A DNA stretch of 64,000 nucleotides from Thysanoteuthis rhombus (taxonomy: Eukaryota > Mollusca > Cephalopoda > Oegopsida > Thysanoteuthidae). The stretch lies in contig OY735206.1 of assembly GCA_963457665.1 (NCBI GenBank), positions 30,125,551 to 30,189,550 of the forward strand, written 5' to 3'. Made by a program: the position numbers and the translations under genes. Under the pieces are notes generated by a model. It ran no database searches. It was not told where the DNA came from and saw only the letters and a list, made by a program, of their open reading frames with translations. Shown piece by piece: positions 12,035 through 25,160 of the stretch (the first letter of the stretch is position 1; the number at the start of each line of letters is the position of its first letter).

Positions 12035-12705
12035 AGCAGTTATTCACGAATTATTTGAATTTTCATGAGCTGATATTTTTAGAAAAGAAAGCGCTAAACT
12101 CGTTTCAGTGGTAGAGCCAATTATTTCAAATGGTGAGTAGGTGCGTAGATGGTTTTATCAGCAAAATTGTTATCTTCAAGTGGAATGGTCCATAGTTACG
12201 GAAAGCAAAACGGGAAAATCACTCTTCATTATATAAGTACCCTCGGGTGCCAAATAAACGGCAGGGGATAGAGAAAAATGAAAAGGGTTGAGAAGGGGTA
12301 ATAAACGAGGGGTGAGTGCCAAAAAATGACATGAGACTAATGTATCAAGTAGTCTCCCCGATTTCGCAGACTTGAATCGCAGATTTGATTACTTTCATCA
12401 TGATTTTTTTCATCTAATAAGAGAAGCTATTGTCACAGATTTCCGGGAAAAATTGGAAGTGGAAGACTTCATCGTTACAGACATAAAAACGAATAGAAAA
12501 CACACTGTCCATTTTTATTAAAGATTGATCTTAATGTGTTTCTATTAAGTAAAACTTCGATATAAAAATGTCGGTAGCAGAATGCATAGTTACCGGCCTT
12601 TGGGTAATGGCGACCAAGCCAGTCTCGCTGACCATTAGAGTCCATTGTTACAGATAGAGAATCAGAAAACATCATACTGTTCACATTATAAGTAGACGTG
12701 TATTT
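11302..12705. repeat. cluster of dispersed repeat E; holds a 164-codon frame
   Basis: A motif close to TTATCTTNAAGTGGAANGTCC plus ACAGACAGAGAAACAG and CATTATATAAGTA recurs at about 11445-11530, 12155-12240 and (partly) 12639-12705, with a weaker match near 12470-12520. An inverted copy lies at 30562-30645. The minus-strand open frame 11302-11796 overlaps one copy; its product has no recognised domain and is more likely repeat-derived than a gene. Confidence 0.5.
11972..12033. repeat. (CT)n microsatellite
   Basis: CT run with two CCCTCC interruptions. Confidence 0.95.
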
Positions 12706-13127
12706 AGGCAGCAACCCTTCAATACTTCATTAATGTATATTTTGTTAAAAGACCATAAACAAAGATTTTTTTTCCTTTTTTGCGTATGACAGACCGTAGA
12801 TCTAGATTCAATGTGTTTCAATATTGTCCAAAAACGTTTTGTTTCTAGCATTTTACCTTAGTAGTTAAAAAATGAAAATCCATTTGCGTCGTTAAAAAGT
12901 CCCTGATCTTGACGATGACCAAGTACAGCCGCAAATCGATGTAAGCAGTTTCACTCAACTATTGTTGCACGTTATCTATTACATAATCCCAGGAGAGGGG
13001 TGAGATTTTTCTACTTCTCTTTCGGATATGACTTTCCAATGCCTTTATACATATAGATTATATTTTTTTTGTCTTTAGAAGTCATCAACAAAAAATGTCG
13101 GCATTGGTTTCTCTCAGTTTTAAAGCT

Positions 13128-13569
13128 GATCTGTCTGGCTGGCTATGAATGTGTCACGCCTACAGGCGGCATCAATATAGGTTGAGGGCTCAAAATTTGA
13201 ACATTCATTCCTCATTATGTCTAAAGAAAACATCTTTTATTTTCATTTCATTAAATCTCACCAAAGTATATTTTTTAAGGGAGATTCGATTTGCAATGTA
13301 GGTTCAGGCTAAACTAACCTCCTTAGTTTGTGTCAACCTGTTTTGATTGGGGGGGGGGGATTTAGAGGTTTTTTTTATTGATTACTGCCCAACAGAAGAC
13401 AAGAGAATTAATTTATTCATTTATCGGCCCTTTTCTAGTTTTTGTTTTTTTTAATTATCCTCTCCACTATCAAAATCTGCTAGTTTTTTCATTGATCACC
13501 CCCAACACGGCATACTGCCAAATGACGGTCACGTGACGGTTTCTATTGAATGACTAACCAGATCTGTCC
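13128..13569 (+). mobile_element. dispersed family T, copy 2
   Basis: Begins TCTGTCTGGCTGGCTATG and ends GACTAACCAGATCTGTCC, so the two ends read as an imperfect inverted repeat. The middle holds TGTCTAAAGAAAACAT, TTCGATTTGCAATGTAGG, a G9 tract, TGATCACCCCCAACACG and GGTCACGTGACGG, in the order shared by the family. About 440 bp, no open frame of note. Confidence 0.7.
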
Positions 13570-14792
13570 CCTTTTATCCCTTTTCTTTCTTCTCAAAAAT
13601 CCTAATTCGAGCGACTGTTGCTCAGCTTAGATCATACTTGAATTTGGCCTTCGACACTTCAGTGAACGTTGGGCAAGCAAAACACGTCCACACATTGATG
13701 TCTCTATACGAATAAAAGTCGATTCTTTTTCTGGCGAATCTAGTGATATTACTGCTTCACATTATTAGTTGTAATCGAATCACTTCTTCTGCCTCATACG
13801 AACAGTTTATTAATGTGCTTTTAACTGCTTTGTGGAGAGTATGAACATTTTTTTTTGTCAATAACACAGCATGACCCACATGGTTTACATAAGCCAAATC
13901 GGCCTATTTCATTCGCATTCCAAAGTAATCAGATTTTATCCGCTCGGCAAACCCTGAAGTAGATCCACATGATCCATGGAAAGCCAGAGTGGAATTTGCC
14001 CACTGCTCTAGCGGCTTCCTATGGATCACGTAGGCGTACATTAAAGTTTATTAGTCTTTTGTTGTAGGACCAACGCGTGTAAGTACACCTCTATCATTGT
14101 AGCATAATTTCTGCGATCTTCTTTTTTGGTAAGAACTCAGATTTATTTCAGCATTTACGTTGTCTATTTTGGTGCTGTTCACGCTCGGAAGCTCTGGTAA
14201 GCGTATTTGATCATCGACCGTTGCATGAAAGCGGAGCACAAATCCGAGGAATTCTTATTTGGGGGAAAAAAGCTCAAGTGGATGCAGCGTTAAAAGTCTT
14301 TGGCAATAATTCCACTCTCTTCATCTTCTAACCATATAAGATTAAGATGAAAGTAAAAACAGAAGATGAGGAAAATAAAAACGTGCAGAAGAGAAGTGAG
14401 TGTCCCCTAGTTAGAGTGTCGTTTCTTTAAAAACTCCTCCCAAATTCTAACCAAGAATAGGTATCTCAATTTGGGGTAAGTATTTCAAACCCAATGCACT
14501 TTGTCTATTTTTATATTTAGAAAATATGCTATGATGTAGTGACGTGAATATAAACTGAAAGAGGTAACCTACTTGGTGAATTAGGTACTTGCATCAATGC
14601 ACATAGTACCCGTGACCAGTGTTCAATCATGAGTAAAAGCCAAGATGTCAATGCCAAGTTTCAATGCCAGTAGGCTTTTCCCACTTAGAAGATGTATGTA
14701 AAACAATTTCCTTGTCGCCATTTAATCCATTTTGCCTTGTGTAAGACGAAACTATGTCGGAAAGTATTCAGCCATTTAATATTAACGAAAAA
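13570..14792. other. unassigned sequence
   Basis: No gene, RNA or tandem repeat recognised. Confidence 0.45.
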
Positions 14793-15185
14793 TCGCCTTA
14801 GTACTCCACTTGAGTCCTCACACACTTATCCCAGAGTCCCTTTCACTTTTCAAAAACAGTTTTAAAAGTCTTCTTCCGGGATCGCCATCAGCTGCTTCAA
14901 CACGTTCTTACTGATCTCATCCACGGTCTGAAATCTCTTTTTAGTAAAATCCAGAAGTTCCAGAGAACCAGACCTCGACTGACAGAGATGAGTGATGAGA
15001 TGTTTTGCATAGAAAACAAACCTGGACGAGACATGAATAATGGCACGCTCTTCAGTGTGAGTGCAACAGCCACACAGTGCACAAGCTCACTCAATGGTGT
15101 CTCACTGCTGACTGAGAGACAACACAAGAGAGTTTCTGTTCAAACATTCGGAGCAAAGTCCCCTTTGATTTGTTGCCAAGTTGCA
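14793..15185 (-). pseudogene. mariner/IS630-type transposase relic, C-terminus
   Basis: The minus strand encodes FTKKRFQTVDEISKNVLKQL followed by MAIPEEDF, then after a one-base shift FKTVFEK, a stop where family members have Trp, and KGLWDKCVRTQVEY. This is the C-terminal tail pattern of a mariner-like transposase group (RRFxTVxEI..IPxxxF..xF..W). The catalytic part is not recognisable. The upstream ~220 bp (to 15185) matches 37552-37790, so both belong to one element family. Dead. Confidence 0.6.
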
Positions 15186-15727
15186 TCTCGCCTGCGCTAC
15201 CGATTTTTGAGATGTCCAAATTGACTGGAAGATTTCGGATTAACTTCAAGGGAAAAAAAGGAACCAAGGCAAATTAAAGTGCAATGTGTGATATCCCACC
15301 GTAGATTTATGTTTGGCAATCTGGACAAACTGGCTACCACTACAGTGGTGAGATCAACTCTTACTGCGTTCCTTCCGTGGTTAACCTTGATAAAGACTAA
15401 TATCACATATTTCTAAGCGGACTATCCAAATTATTGAAATGCATCAAAATTTTGTAATTATATTAACATTACTGCGTTGAAAAGAATTTTCTATAATATC
15501 TTATTTATCTTTATCTGAAATCAAAATATTCCTCTGTTGATGTAATTAAGTCAACGAGTCTCATTAAACCGGAATTTCCTAGTGATTTTCTACTTTTTAT
15601 TTTTCTATGTCCTTAGCTTCTTGCTAATGCTGAAATGAAATTTGGCATGTGTTAGTTTAGGTTTTCTCGTATCAATTTATCTATCTATATGTCTACCTAT
15701 ATATAACTGTCTATTACTGCTATAATG
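15186..15727. other. unassigned AT-rich sequence
   Basis: Nothing recognised; ends in short TATC/TATA runs that precede the retroposon. Confidence 0.45.
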
Positions 15728-15968
15728 CAATGCTCTTTCAAATCTGGAATAGAGCACTTTGGTAGACGGGGAATTATGCGTAAGTATTTATAGTTTGCTT
15801 AGTCCGGTTCAATTGAAGGTCCAGTTCCGCGCAGGGCAGGGGTAAAATGTTTGCCTCTGTGTCTGAAAGGAAGGTTTCGATCCTACCTCCTTGAACTGGA
15901 TGTTGGATAGTCTATAGCCACAATGAATAGTTGTAATACAACGAAACCGCTGTCCGTGGATGACACAA
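15728..15968 (+). mobile_element. (TA)n-flanked retroposon, fullest copy, with tRNA-like core
   Basis: Starts at CTGGAATAGAGCAC, contains GGTCCAGTTCC, then a tRNA-like stretch 15838-15895 (GGGTAAAATGTTTGCC and a B-box-like GGTTTCGATCC), then AACGAAACCGCTGTCCG, and ends GTGGATGACAC. Copies at 917-1070 (reverse, no tRNA-like core) and 49585-49655 (3' part only). A (TA)n array follows at 16049. SINE-like; source tRNA not resolved. Confidence 0.6.
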
Positions 15969-16046
15969 TTAATTTACCTACTTATTTTTTTTCAATTTAT
16001 TTTTATTTTTATATCTATATATCTATATATCTATATATCTATCTAT

Positions 16047-16048
<2 letters not shown>

Positions 16049-16094
<46 letters not shown>
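16049..16094. repeat. (TATC)n/(TA)n microsatellite
   Basis: Pure TA preceded by a TATC/TATATC run from about 16012. Confidence 0.95.
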
Positions 16095-16095
<1 letters not shown>

Positions 16096-16800
16096 TGGTT
16101 ACTTTACTTGTACAAGGCTTCCTCTTTTGTTTAAAATCAACATTTTCCTTCCTCGAGTTATCTAACTATAGCCAAACCATGACTTTAGATGTAATCATAG
16201 AATTTTTGTCTGCATGACTGCAACATTAATATTTGAACCAACTGATACAGGAGTAACCCCAGAGGGATACCTTTTGCCTTGATTCGCGTATTTTCGTCAT
16301 AGCTTGTCGTTCCTGACAGCGAACCAGCCTAGTTAACATTTAACAGGTCAGCGTTAGCTAGATCGGACTAAAGTGGGCAGTTCCTCCGACCATGTTTCAT
16401 GTTTTTCACCCTTTCACCGCATTCACGGGATTCACTGGACTTTAAAAACCGTGGGCGCCACTCACGCCCGGCAAGCATTGTCCCACCTGACAGTGTCTTT
16501 TTTTTATGGAGGCTTGCAACTGCATTGATTACGTCTGGGCCCTATTAATCTAGAAGGAGACTAATCCTGATCTCATGAACCAGACCCAATGACCAAGTGA
16601 TCCAGCGATGGTAAAAGGATTTGCACAATTGATCCTATCCGTCTAACAAAGATAAGATGAGAAAAATGGTTAGGTTACCTCTCAGCAACTACCCACGCAT
16701 AAAAGCCTACGTATTAAGATAAATGCACAAGTTATAGAATGTGGCTTTTACGAGATAATGAAAAATGTAGTACGAGTGAATAAAGAAACAAGATGAGTAA
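16095..16800. other. unassigned sequence
   Basis: No recognised element; 16330-16620 is less AT-rich than the surroundings. Confidence 0.4.
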
Positions 16801-17155
16801 AGGTAGGTCTGGTTAGTTTTTACAGCATAACCTATTGAGTGATCAATAAAAGAATTGGTTAAAAAAAAAGAAGAGGTGATCATTGAATAAGTTACGTCTC
16901 CCGCCTTCTGTGGAACAGTAATCAATAAAAAAATAAAGTCTGAAAATTATTTTTTTTAAAACAAGTGTGAATGTTACTGGACACAAACTAAAGGAATCAA
17001 TTAAGCGTAAACTTAGATTGTAAATTGAACCCTGCACCGGAAACCTGTTTCGGAGAGACTTTTTTTAAAAATCGTTTTCTAGATATAATTAAGGGATAAT
17101 TGTTTAAATTTACACTCCTCTAGTCCCATTGTTACGGCCTGTGCATGCCAGACTC
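16801..17155 (-). mobile_element. dispersed family T, copy 3 (reverse)
   Basis: Reverse complement starts AGTCTGGCATGCACAGG, passes TATATCTAGAAAACG, TTCAATTTACAATCTAAG and TGATCACCTC, and ends ACTAACCAGACCTACC: the family order, inverted. Confidence 0.65.
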
Positions 17156-18929
<1,774 letters not shown>

Positions 18930-19180
18930 GCTGGTGATCACTAAAATGTCTGGTTAAAAAAAGCGAATGCTGTCAGACATAAACTGATGGTCCAATTTAC
19001 AATTAACTTATATCGCAAATTGAATATCCTACTAAAAATCTATTGAAGGGTGGGGGAAAAAGAAAACAAAATAAACTTTTTTTAGAAATAATAAAGAGCA
19101 AATGTTGAAATTTTCCACTTTTAGCTCTATTGGTGTAACCTGTACGCTTGATACATACATACATAGCCAGCCAGACCAAC
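18930..19180 (-). mobile_element. dispersed family T, copy 4 (reverse, partial)
   Basis: Reverse complement starts TTGGTCTGGCTGGCTATG and ACAGGTTACACCAATAG, followed by the TTTTTAGTAGG and TTGGACCATCAG blocks. Shares outer sequence AAGAAACCTAAGTTGACA with the flank of copy 3 (GAAACCTATGTTGACAG), so the true element is longer than the core given. Confidence 0.6.
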
Positions 19181-19737
19181 TTAAATACTGAAGAAACCTA
19201 AGTTGACACCTTTGGTCGACAGTCTCTAATACAATCTAAATATTTAATCGCACAGATTATCGTTAAATTAGACTTATCTAATCATAAAATACACCATACG
19301 TATGTATATATTTTTGTCTGTAACATTTGTTAAGGGGGATAACTATCAAATTCTAATTGTAGGGTAGTCTCATTTATTTTTATAAGAAAAATATTCTTGT
19401 TTATACTGGTTGAACACAACAAGAGAAAATGCTGAGCAACATAATGTTTTCTGGTATTTTTTTTTCACTAAAATGCAATTTCAAAATTATTTTGATATTG
19501 TCGTCATTTTTGACGGCATGTGTAGACTGATGAATAAACGAGTGAATGTTATTTGATTTTAATTCAATCTTTTTTTCTTCATTTTGTATTGCTCTAGCTC
19601 AATTCTAGTGTGGAATATAGTTTCTGTCTGTCGGCCTGCCTTCCCGCCTGCCAGTTCGTTTTTGGTTTTTACAACTCGTACATCTGAGCACATGTTCGCC
19701 TCTCTTTTTTTTTCTTGCCTTCTTCACACTAAAGCCC

Positions 19738-19805
<68 letters not shown>

Positions 19806-20703
19806 TCTCTCACGCTCTCTCTCCCTCGACTTCTCAGGGGTTTTTTGCACTTTCTTCCCGGTACTTATATGCCACTCTCTCATAAGTATATATTCCTCTT
19901 TTTCCCGGCATTCCTCTGGTTCCACATGTGCACTAAACTCAATTCTCCCGTACACACACCACTCACTCTTATTTTAAATTATTTTAAATATCTGACTACA
20001 CCTAACAAAATTTTATGACACATGTATATGTGCCATAATATACAAGCACATTGTACAAATACATGCAAGTTTTTATTCAAACGAACCCTACAAATGAGAT
20101 TTGTGTAACGAGCCCAGCCCTTGTCGACCGGCAATCTATTAATATACACACGTGGAATAAGGGAGCTCTGATTCCCTTTTTTGAACGAGTTTTGTGTCTG
20201 CATAGGTAAAAGGAAAAAATAGAATCTGTGTTGTTGTACCGAACAGGAGCTGATCAGCATTGTTAGTGAGTATTCATTGCATTCACTGGAGGACCATAAT
20301 ACTCGATAAACAAAATGTGATATCGAATCAATTATCGTCTACTTTGTTTCTAAACTTTTGTAATTTTACTTACTTAAGAAGGAACAATCTAAATTGAACT
20401 CAGTTTAAAAAAAAAAAAAGAAAAGAAAAGAAAAGACAGTAGTGGGATCATTTGTCAGTTTCTCGTCATTCTTGGTGGATTTAACATTACTGATTTCAAT
20501 TCCCGGATCCTGGTAAGTAAAAAAAGAGGAGAAAAACCTCTGCATTATTTTATTTCCTGTTTTTCATTTTACAGAATTGTTTTTTCTATTCATCTACTGT
20601 GTTTATTTTATTCAGTCTAATTTTCCAAAGCATTTTGTATTTTTTTGGCATTTCTTCGGACAATCCAGTCTCTTCTTCGCATCTTTAATTTCAAGGCAAC
20701 GTT
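19181..20703. other. unassigned sequence with (CT)n at 19740-19812
   Basis: The (CT)n array produces long but meaningless Ser/Leu or Arg/Glu frames. An A/AAAAG run lies at 20407-20436. No gene recognised. Confidence 0.5.
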
Positions 20704-20905
20704 TCAGCCGATTCAATTTACGACCTTCTTCAGGTACAATATGTAATATCCGCGAGGGGAGAGTTTCTCTTTAAGTTTTCTTTCTCCGATAGGATTTTTA
20801 AAAAAAGGTATCAAGCGGAAAAAGAACGGGAAAATAGACCCTTTTTTCCTCAGTGATATTACTCCTGAGGAAGGCCGTAGAATGATTTAGCCGATACGTT
20901 TTGTG
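20704..20905. repeat. inverted repeat, ~36 bp arms
   Basis: CGTTTCAGCCGATTCAATTT with ACGACCTTCTTCAGG (20704-20738) is repeated inverted at about 20869-20904 (CCTGAGGAAGGCCGTAGAAT, GATTTAGCCGATACG). About three quarters identical, spacer near 130 bp. Ends of a small foldback or transposon are possible. Confidence 0.65.
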
Positions 20906-22941
20906 TTAATATTAAAGATGAGAAGAAGAGATTGCATTGTCAACAAACGTTGGAATGTTAATGACTCTTCTCAACGTTGTGCATAATGCATTTTATCTGC
21001 TAGACGTGAAACGTACACGATTGCTACAGAAAGGGAGACTGATCCTATGGCTTCTACAGAGAAGGGGACTGCTCCTTTGGCTCCTAGGGTACTGTATGTA
21101 CGATCACTTTCAGCGAACGTATAAAATAGGGACGCTTCTGTATGCAATTCTTCTTGCTTATGTGAGATTATTCATTCTAAAAAGGCATTAGCAGCCGTAT
21201 ACGCATTGTTCTGTGACAGTGATGTCTGTCTGTGCTTATTCGTTGCGGTAGTGCTGCTGTGTACGAACTCAGGTGTCGCCAATACATCCGGGTCACAGCT
21301 GGGGCGGCACAGTGTTTGTCCCGTGGCTCCGAATTGTAAACGGGACATCCGTTGCCTTAGGGAAGCACCTCCCTCGTTTCACTGACGCGTTCGTAACATT
21401 GTCCATGGAAGGTAGAGGTACCCCCCCCCCCATTGAATTAAAAGGGGAGGGCCCGTCTTACCCTGACGTCGTCGTGACACTGTTTGCGGATGTTGGGTAA
21501 TTTCTGTCATTGTCTGCACGTACGCATGTTGGTACCCGTGTTAAATGATCCTTCATGGTGAGGCAAATAGATCCTATATATGAGCAACCGTTTCAGAATG
21601 AGATTCAGGGTCCTGATTTAGGATATGGATTTTCTTTTACTCAGTTGAGCATATTTGGCCCTGCAAGACTAGAAGAAACGGGGATCAACTTGCTGCAACA
21701 CATACTTATTTCGGGTGGTGACAGTTACCACTGTAATCAGATAGACAAAGGCGTCACTCCTCAATGCTACCTTTGATATACAGGTTGACTCACAGTTATG
21801 CATATCTGACCGATACTATTCACTAGCTCTGAATCTTATCCAAACTAACCTTCAACAAGTTTACTTTTAATGATCAAAATCGGTTTTAGCACTTACCCAA
21901 CCAGTCTGCAAACGTACCTACCAGATTTCCGGTGCATAAGGTAGATGATCATGTGACTTACCAACGTGACCAAAATGACTGAAAACCCCTCAGGCTTCAA
22001 AAAAACTTACCCCGGGGTCCAACAATACCCGATCTCCCCTAAACTATTTTCCTCGACTTCAATATCATAAAACTATACAACACTCTTGAAAATGATTTTG
22101 CGCGTATTTTCAACTTCTAAGTAAACAAGTATACCGGAGAGCCAACGAGCATTAATCCATCAAATGCAAATGACATTTCAGTCATTGCAGTTTCATAGTT
22201 CAATTACAAATGACAGAAATTTCAGTCGGTCAAACAATGGACCATTCCACTTACTTTTTTCTGTTTGTTTTTATTTCTCTCTATCCTTAACGTGGAAGGG
22301 TGTATTGCTTACAGAGAAAACAAACTATTTGGCTTATTCTGCGCCACCTGTTTAATCAAAGTTATCGCTGTATTTAGAACATGGCAACTGTACTGCTCCT
22401 GTCGAAGTTAATGGGTTAATTTGGATACTGAGTAGGGCTGTGAGCTGTAATGAATCAACACAGTATAACATTGCTAATGCAATGCAAATACTTGTACAAT
22501 GGGCCTATTAAAAGTAAGCTAATTTGTGATGGAAATTGGTTAGGTGCCTTTTCAGACAGTACCAAAATGGTTCCACTAAAATTATAGAAGTTAAAATGGC
22601 GGTAGTAATTTGACAATGTGGAAGTGAAAGATTCAAGAAAAAGTCTATTGCATCTCGAATTTTTTTTAAGGTTTATTAGGCTCGATGCATTTCGCCGAAT
22701 TCCATCGGCATCTTCAGAAGCACTTTTGCAATGCTGAAAAACTGTACCGAATGTATAAACAAAAGAGGAAATTGTGCTTTCTGTCAAATACGAAAAAGAG
22801 TTGACCTGTGGGCAACTGTTATAGAGCAGAATTTTGTAAACTAGTCTCGCAAGCCAGTGGTAGTTCACTGGCACCTCACTATTGTTGTCTTGTACTGATC
22901 TGGATTAAATTTAATAAATATCAACGTATACATGTACAAAT

Positions 22942-22944
<3 letters not shown>
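20906..22944. other. unassigned sequence with a dispersed repeat at 21270-21490
   Basis: 21270-21490 shares the word CCCTGACGYCKTCGTRACAC and the GGAAGCACCTCCC-type block with 56080-56300, so it is probably a repeat (family C). A related-looking patch is near 17330-17410. C10 at 21421-21430. No gene recognised. Confidence 0.4.

Positions 22945-22981
<37 letters not shown>
22945..22981. repeat. (CA)n microsatellite
   Basis: Pure CA run. Confidence 0.95.
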
Positions 22982-22983
<2 letters not shown>

Positions 22984-24397
22984 ATATTTAATGTATGTGT
23001 GGAAGAGAGAGAGAAAATAGAAACGAAGAGAAAGTGATAAAATATGTAACACCGGGGCCGATCTGAAATGTATATTTGTTCAAGACACTACACAAGTTAA
23101 CTGCGCGATAACTTTTTCAAAGCGATTGGATTACTCTTTTTAAAGATAATATTACCTGACACCCGTAAGAGAAGAACCATGAAATTTTGTAAAGTAAACC
23201 TAGGCATAATCATCTGTGCGTATTAATTACAAACCCTAATTCTGTTACTCAAACTCAACCTGCATAATTGAAACGGCTCCAAAGCCAATGAACTAGTAGC
23301 GAATGGCTCGTGTATGTTCATTCATTCATGTCTTGTAGCTCTAATATCGCTACCAAGCTCGTCAAAGAGTCGGTGGGTCAAAGGGGCGGGGTAAAATTGC
23401 CCAATGGCTCGAGTTATTCAACGTGGGGTAGAGATTAGTGTCCTCCCTAGGGGGAGATCTCCGTGGGAAGGCTCTCTGTATGATCCCTGCTCGCGTAAGT
23501 AAAACTAAGTCATGAATTGCAAAGGTTTTATTAATGTTTATTTTTTCATAAAAATGAGAATGGGACTGCTTCAAAATTTACAATCATCAACCGTGGAATA
23601 TTTCTGGTGATATTTTTACGACTTGAAAAGAGTTTTCCGCTGAATATGCATCTGACATAATACACAAGAAAGTCAGATCTTTTTGAGATGTGTCACGTGA
23701 CCTAGTTTGCTGTGGGAATCTTATTTGCTTTTATTGGAAACCATTTTTCTTTTCTTCAAAGAAATGTCTGAATGATATAAGTCAAACAGCATGATACAAA
23801 TTCTTTTCTAGTTTTCTCATTTCATCACTTCTCTCTTTCTTTCTTTCTTTCTGTCTTCCTCTTTAACGTTGAACTATTTCCTTCTTCCCCTTTTTTCGTC
23901 TTAATTTCTGTCTTTCTTCCATAGTTTGCACTGTTCTCCTTTCCTCCTTCGCTCTCTCTCTCTCTCTCTCTCTTTCTTTCCTTTTTCTCTCTTTCTTTCT
24001 TTCTTTCTTTACTTACGCACATCACTTATGCTTTCGTTCTTTCTTTTTCACACCGCTTACCGTTTCCTTTTCTCTTCCTTTCTTGCACTATTCCCTTCTT
24101 TCTTTTATTTCCTCCTTACTTTCCGTCTTTCTTTCTTAGTTTGCCCTACTTCTTCCTTTCTTTCTTTCTTTCTTTTCTCCATCTGTCCATTTGTTCATCC
24201 AATTTTTGCCTTTTCCCATTCATATCACCATTATTTATTGGTATGTTTTAGTGGTTTATCGATTAATTGATTTGTTTATTCATTTCCCCTCACTTCAAAA
24301 GCTGAGATCTTTTAATGTTGCCAACCTATTTCTGTACAACTTTTCAGAAAATTTTATTCGCATCAAAATATATGCCCAAACCATTTCTAACACCAAT
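22982..24397. other. unassigned sequence with pyrimidine-rich tract 23828-24180
   Basis: The tract is TTTC/CT-rich with repeated TCTTTCTTTC words, the source of spurious Ser/Phe/Leu-rich frames. No gene recognised. Confidence 0.5.
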
Positions 24398-24725
24398 CAC
24401 TGTGGCCTGGTGGTAGAGTGCTTGCCCTCGTTTCGGTGCGCCGTGGTTTAAGTCACACCAAAGACTTTGTAAGCTACTCAATGCCTCTGCGCAAAGTACT
24501 CAGTGCAAGGACCAAGATTGAGGACCACCTCTCAAGCAAAGGAAGTACGACCAAATCATGTGGAATACACCATATCAATAAGTAAAGCAGCTGGCCAGAA
24601 CCTATGTGGGTGACCAATTGGGGAATACCAGGTACTGTAAGCAGAACTAATCTTCGACAGGTCTTACAAGCAGAAAGTAACCTTACGAACAATCTCCAGT
24701 ATGTACCAAACTCCACAACACACAC
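24398..24725 (+). mobile_element. SINE-like unit: tRNA-like head plus 5S-like segment
   Basis: 24400-24462 reads GGCCTGGTGGTAGAGTGC (A-box/D-arm) and GTGGTTTAAGTCACACC (degenerate T-arm), like a tRNA. About 85 bp further, 24548-24641 matches animal 5S rRNA: CCAAATCATGTGGAATACAC, AGTAAAGCAGCTGG, GTGGGTGACCAATTGGGGAA, TACCAGGTACTGTAAGC. That block keeps the 5S box C and 3' end. The unit may continue to the ACACACAATAAAG near 24725. Either a compound SINE or two insertions side by side. Confidence 0.55.
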
Positions 24726-24916
24726 AATAAAGTTTTAAGCGGAGAAGGATGATACATACATACTATTTCTATCATTGATTTGTCCAAAGATTTTTCTGTA
24801 AATATAAAACACAGGCTTTCTCTGATTTTACAATCGCAAATCATTTTTATTTATAATTTCTTGAAATCTGACACGTGAATTCCTCGATACTGTTCGCAAT
24901 CATTTCGCTCGAGACG

Positions 24917-25160
24917 GTAACCCAGTTATAATAGATAACCATTGCAAGATAAAAGCCCTTGTCCATTGAAAAATAATCCATTGCAAGTTACTCATTGTAA
25001 GATAAAAGCCTATGTCGGTTGCAAAATAACTGATTGCAAGTTATCCATTCAAAGCTTTAATCCCTGATCCACAGATAGAACTAAATTGCCATCAATCTTA
25101 ATAAAACAACTTTATTGAATTAACCATAGAACGGCGATAACGGAAGTCCCTGACACTGCC
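24917..25160 (+). mobile_element. TTAA-type MITE, copy 1 (ends degraded)
   Basis: Carries the family's internal words three times: TTGCAAGATAAAAGCCC, TTGTAAGATAAAAGCC, ATTGCAAGTTATCCATT. Then ACAGATAGAACTAAATTGCC, ACTTTATTGAATTAACCATA and GAACGGCGATAACGGAA. The left end reads GGTAACCCAGTTATAA, a decayed terminal repeat. Confidence 0.65.

Noticed and set aside
19605..19955. Open frames of 100-144 codons on both strands over a (CT)n array
   Set aside because: The Ser/Leu and Arg/Glu runs are translations of the microsatellite; no domain outside them.
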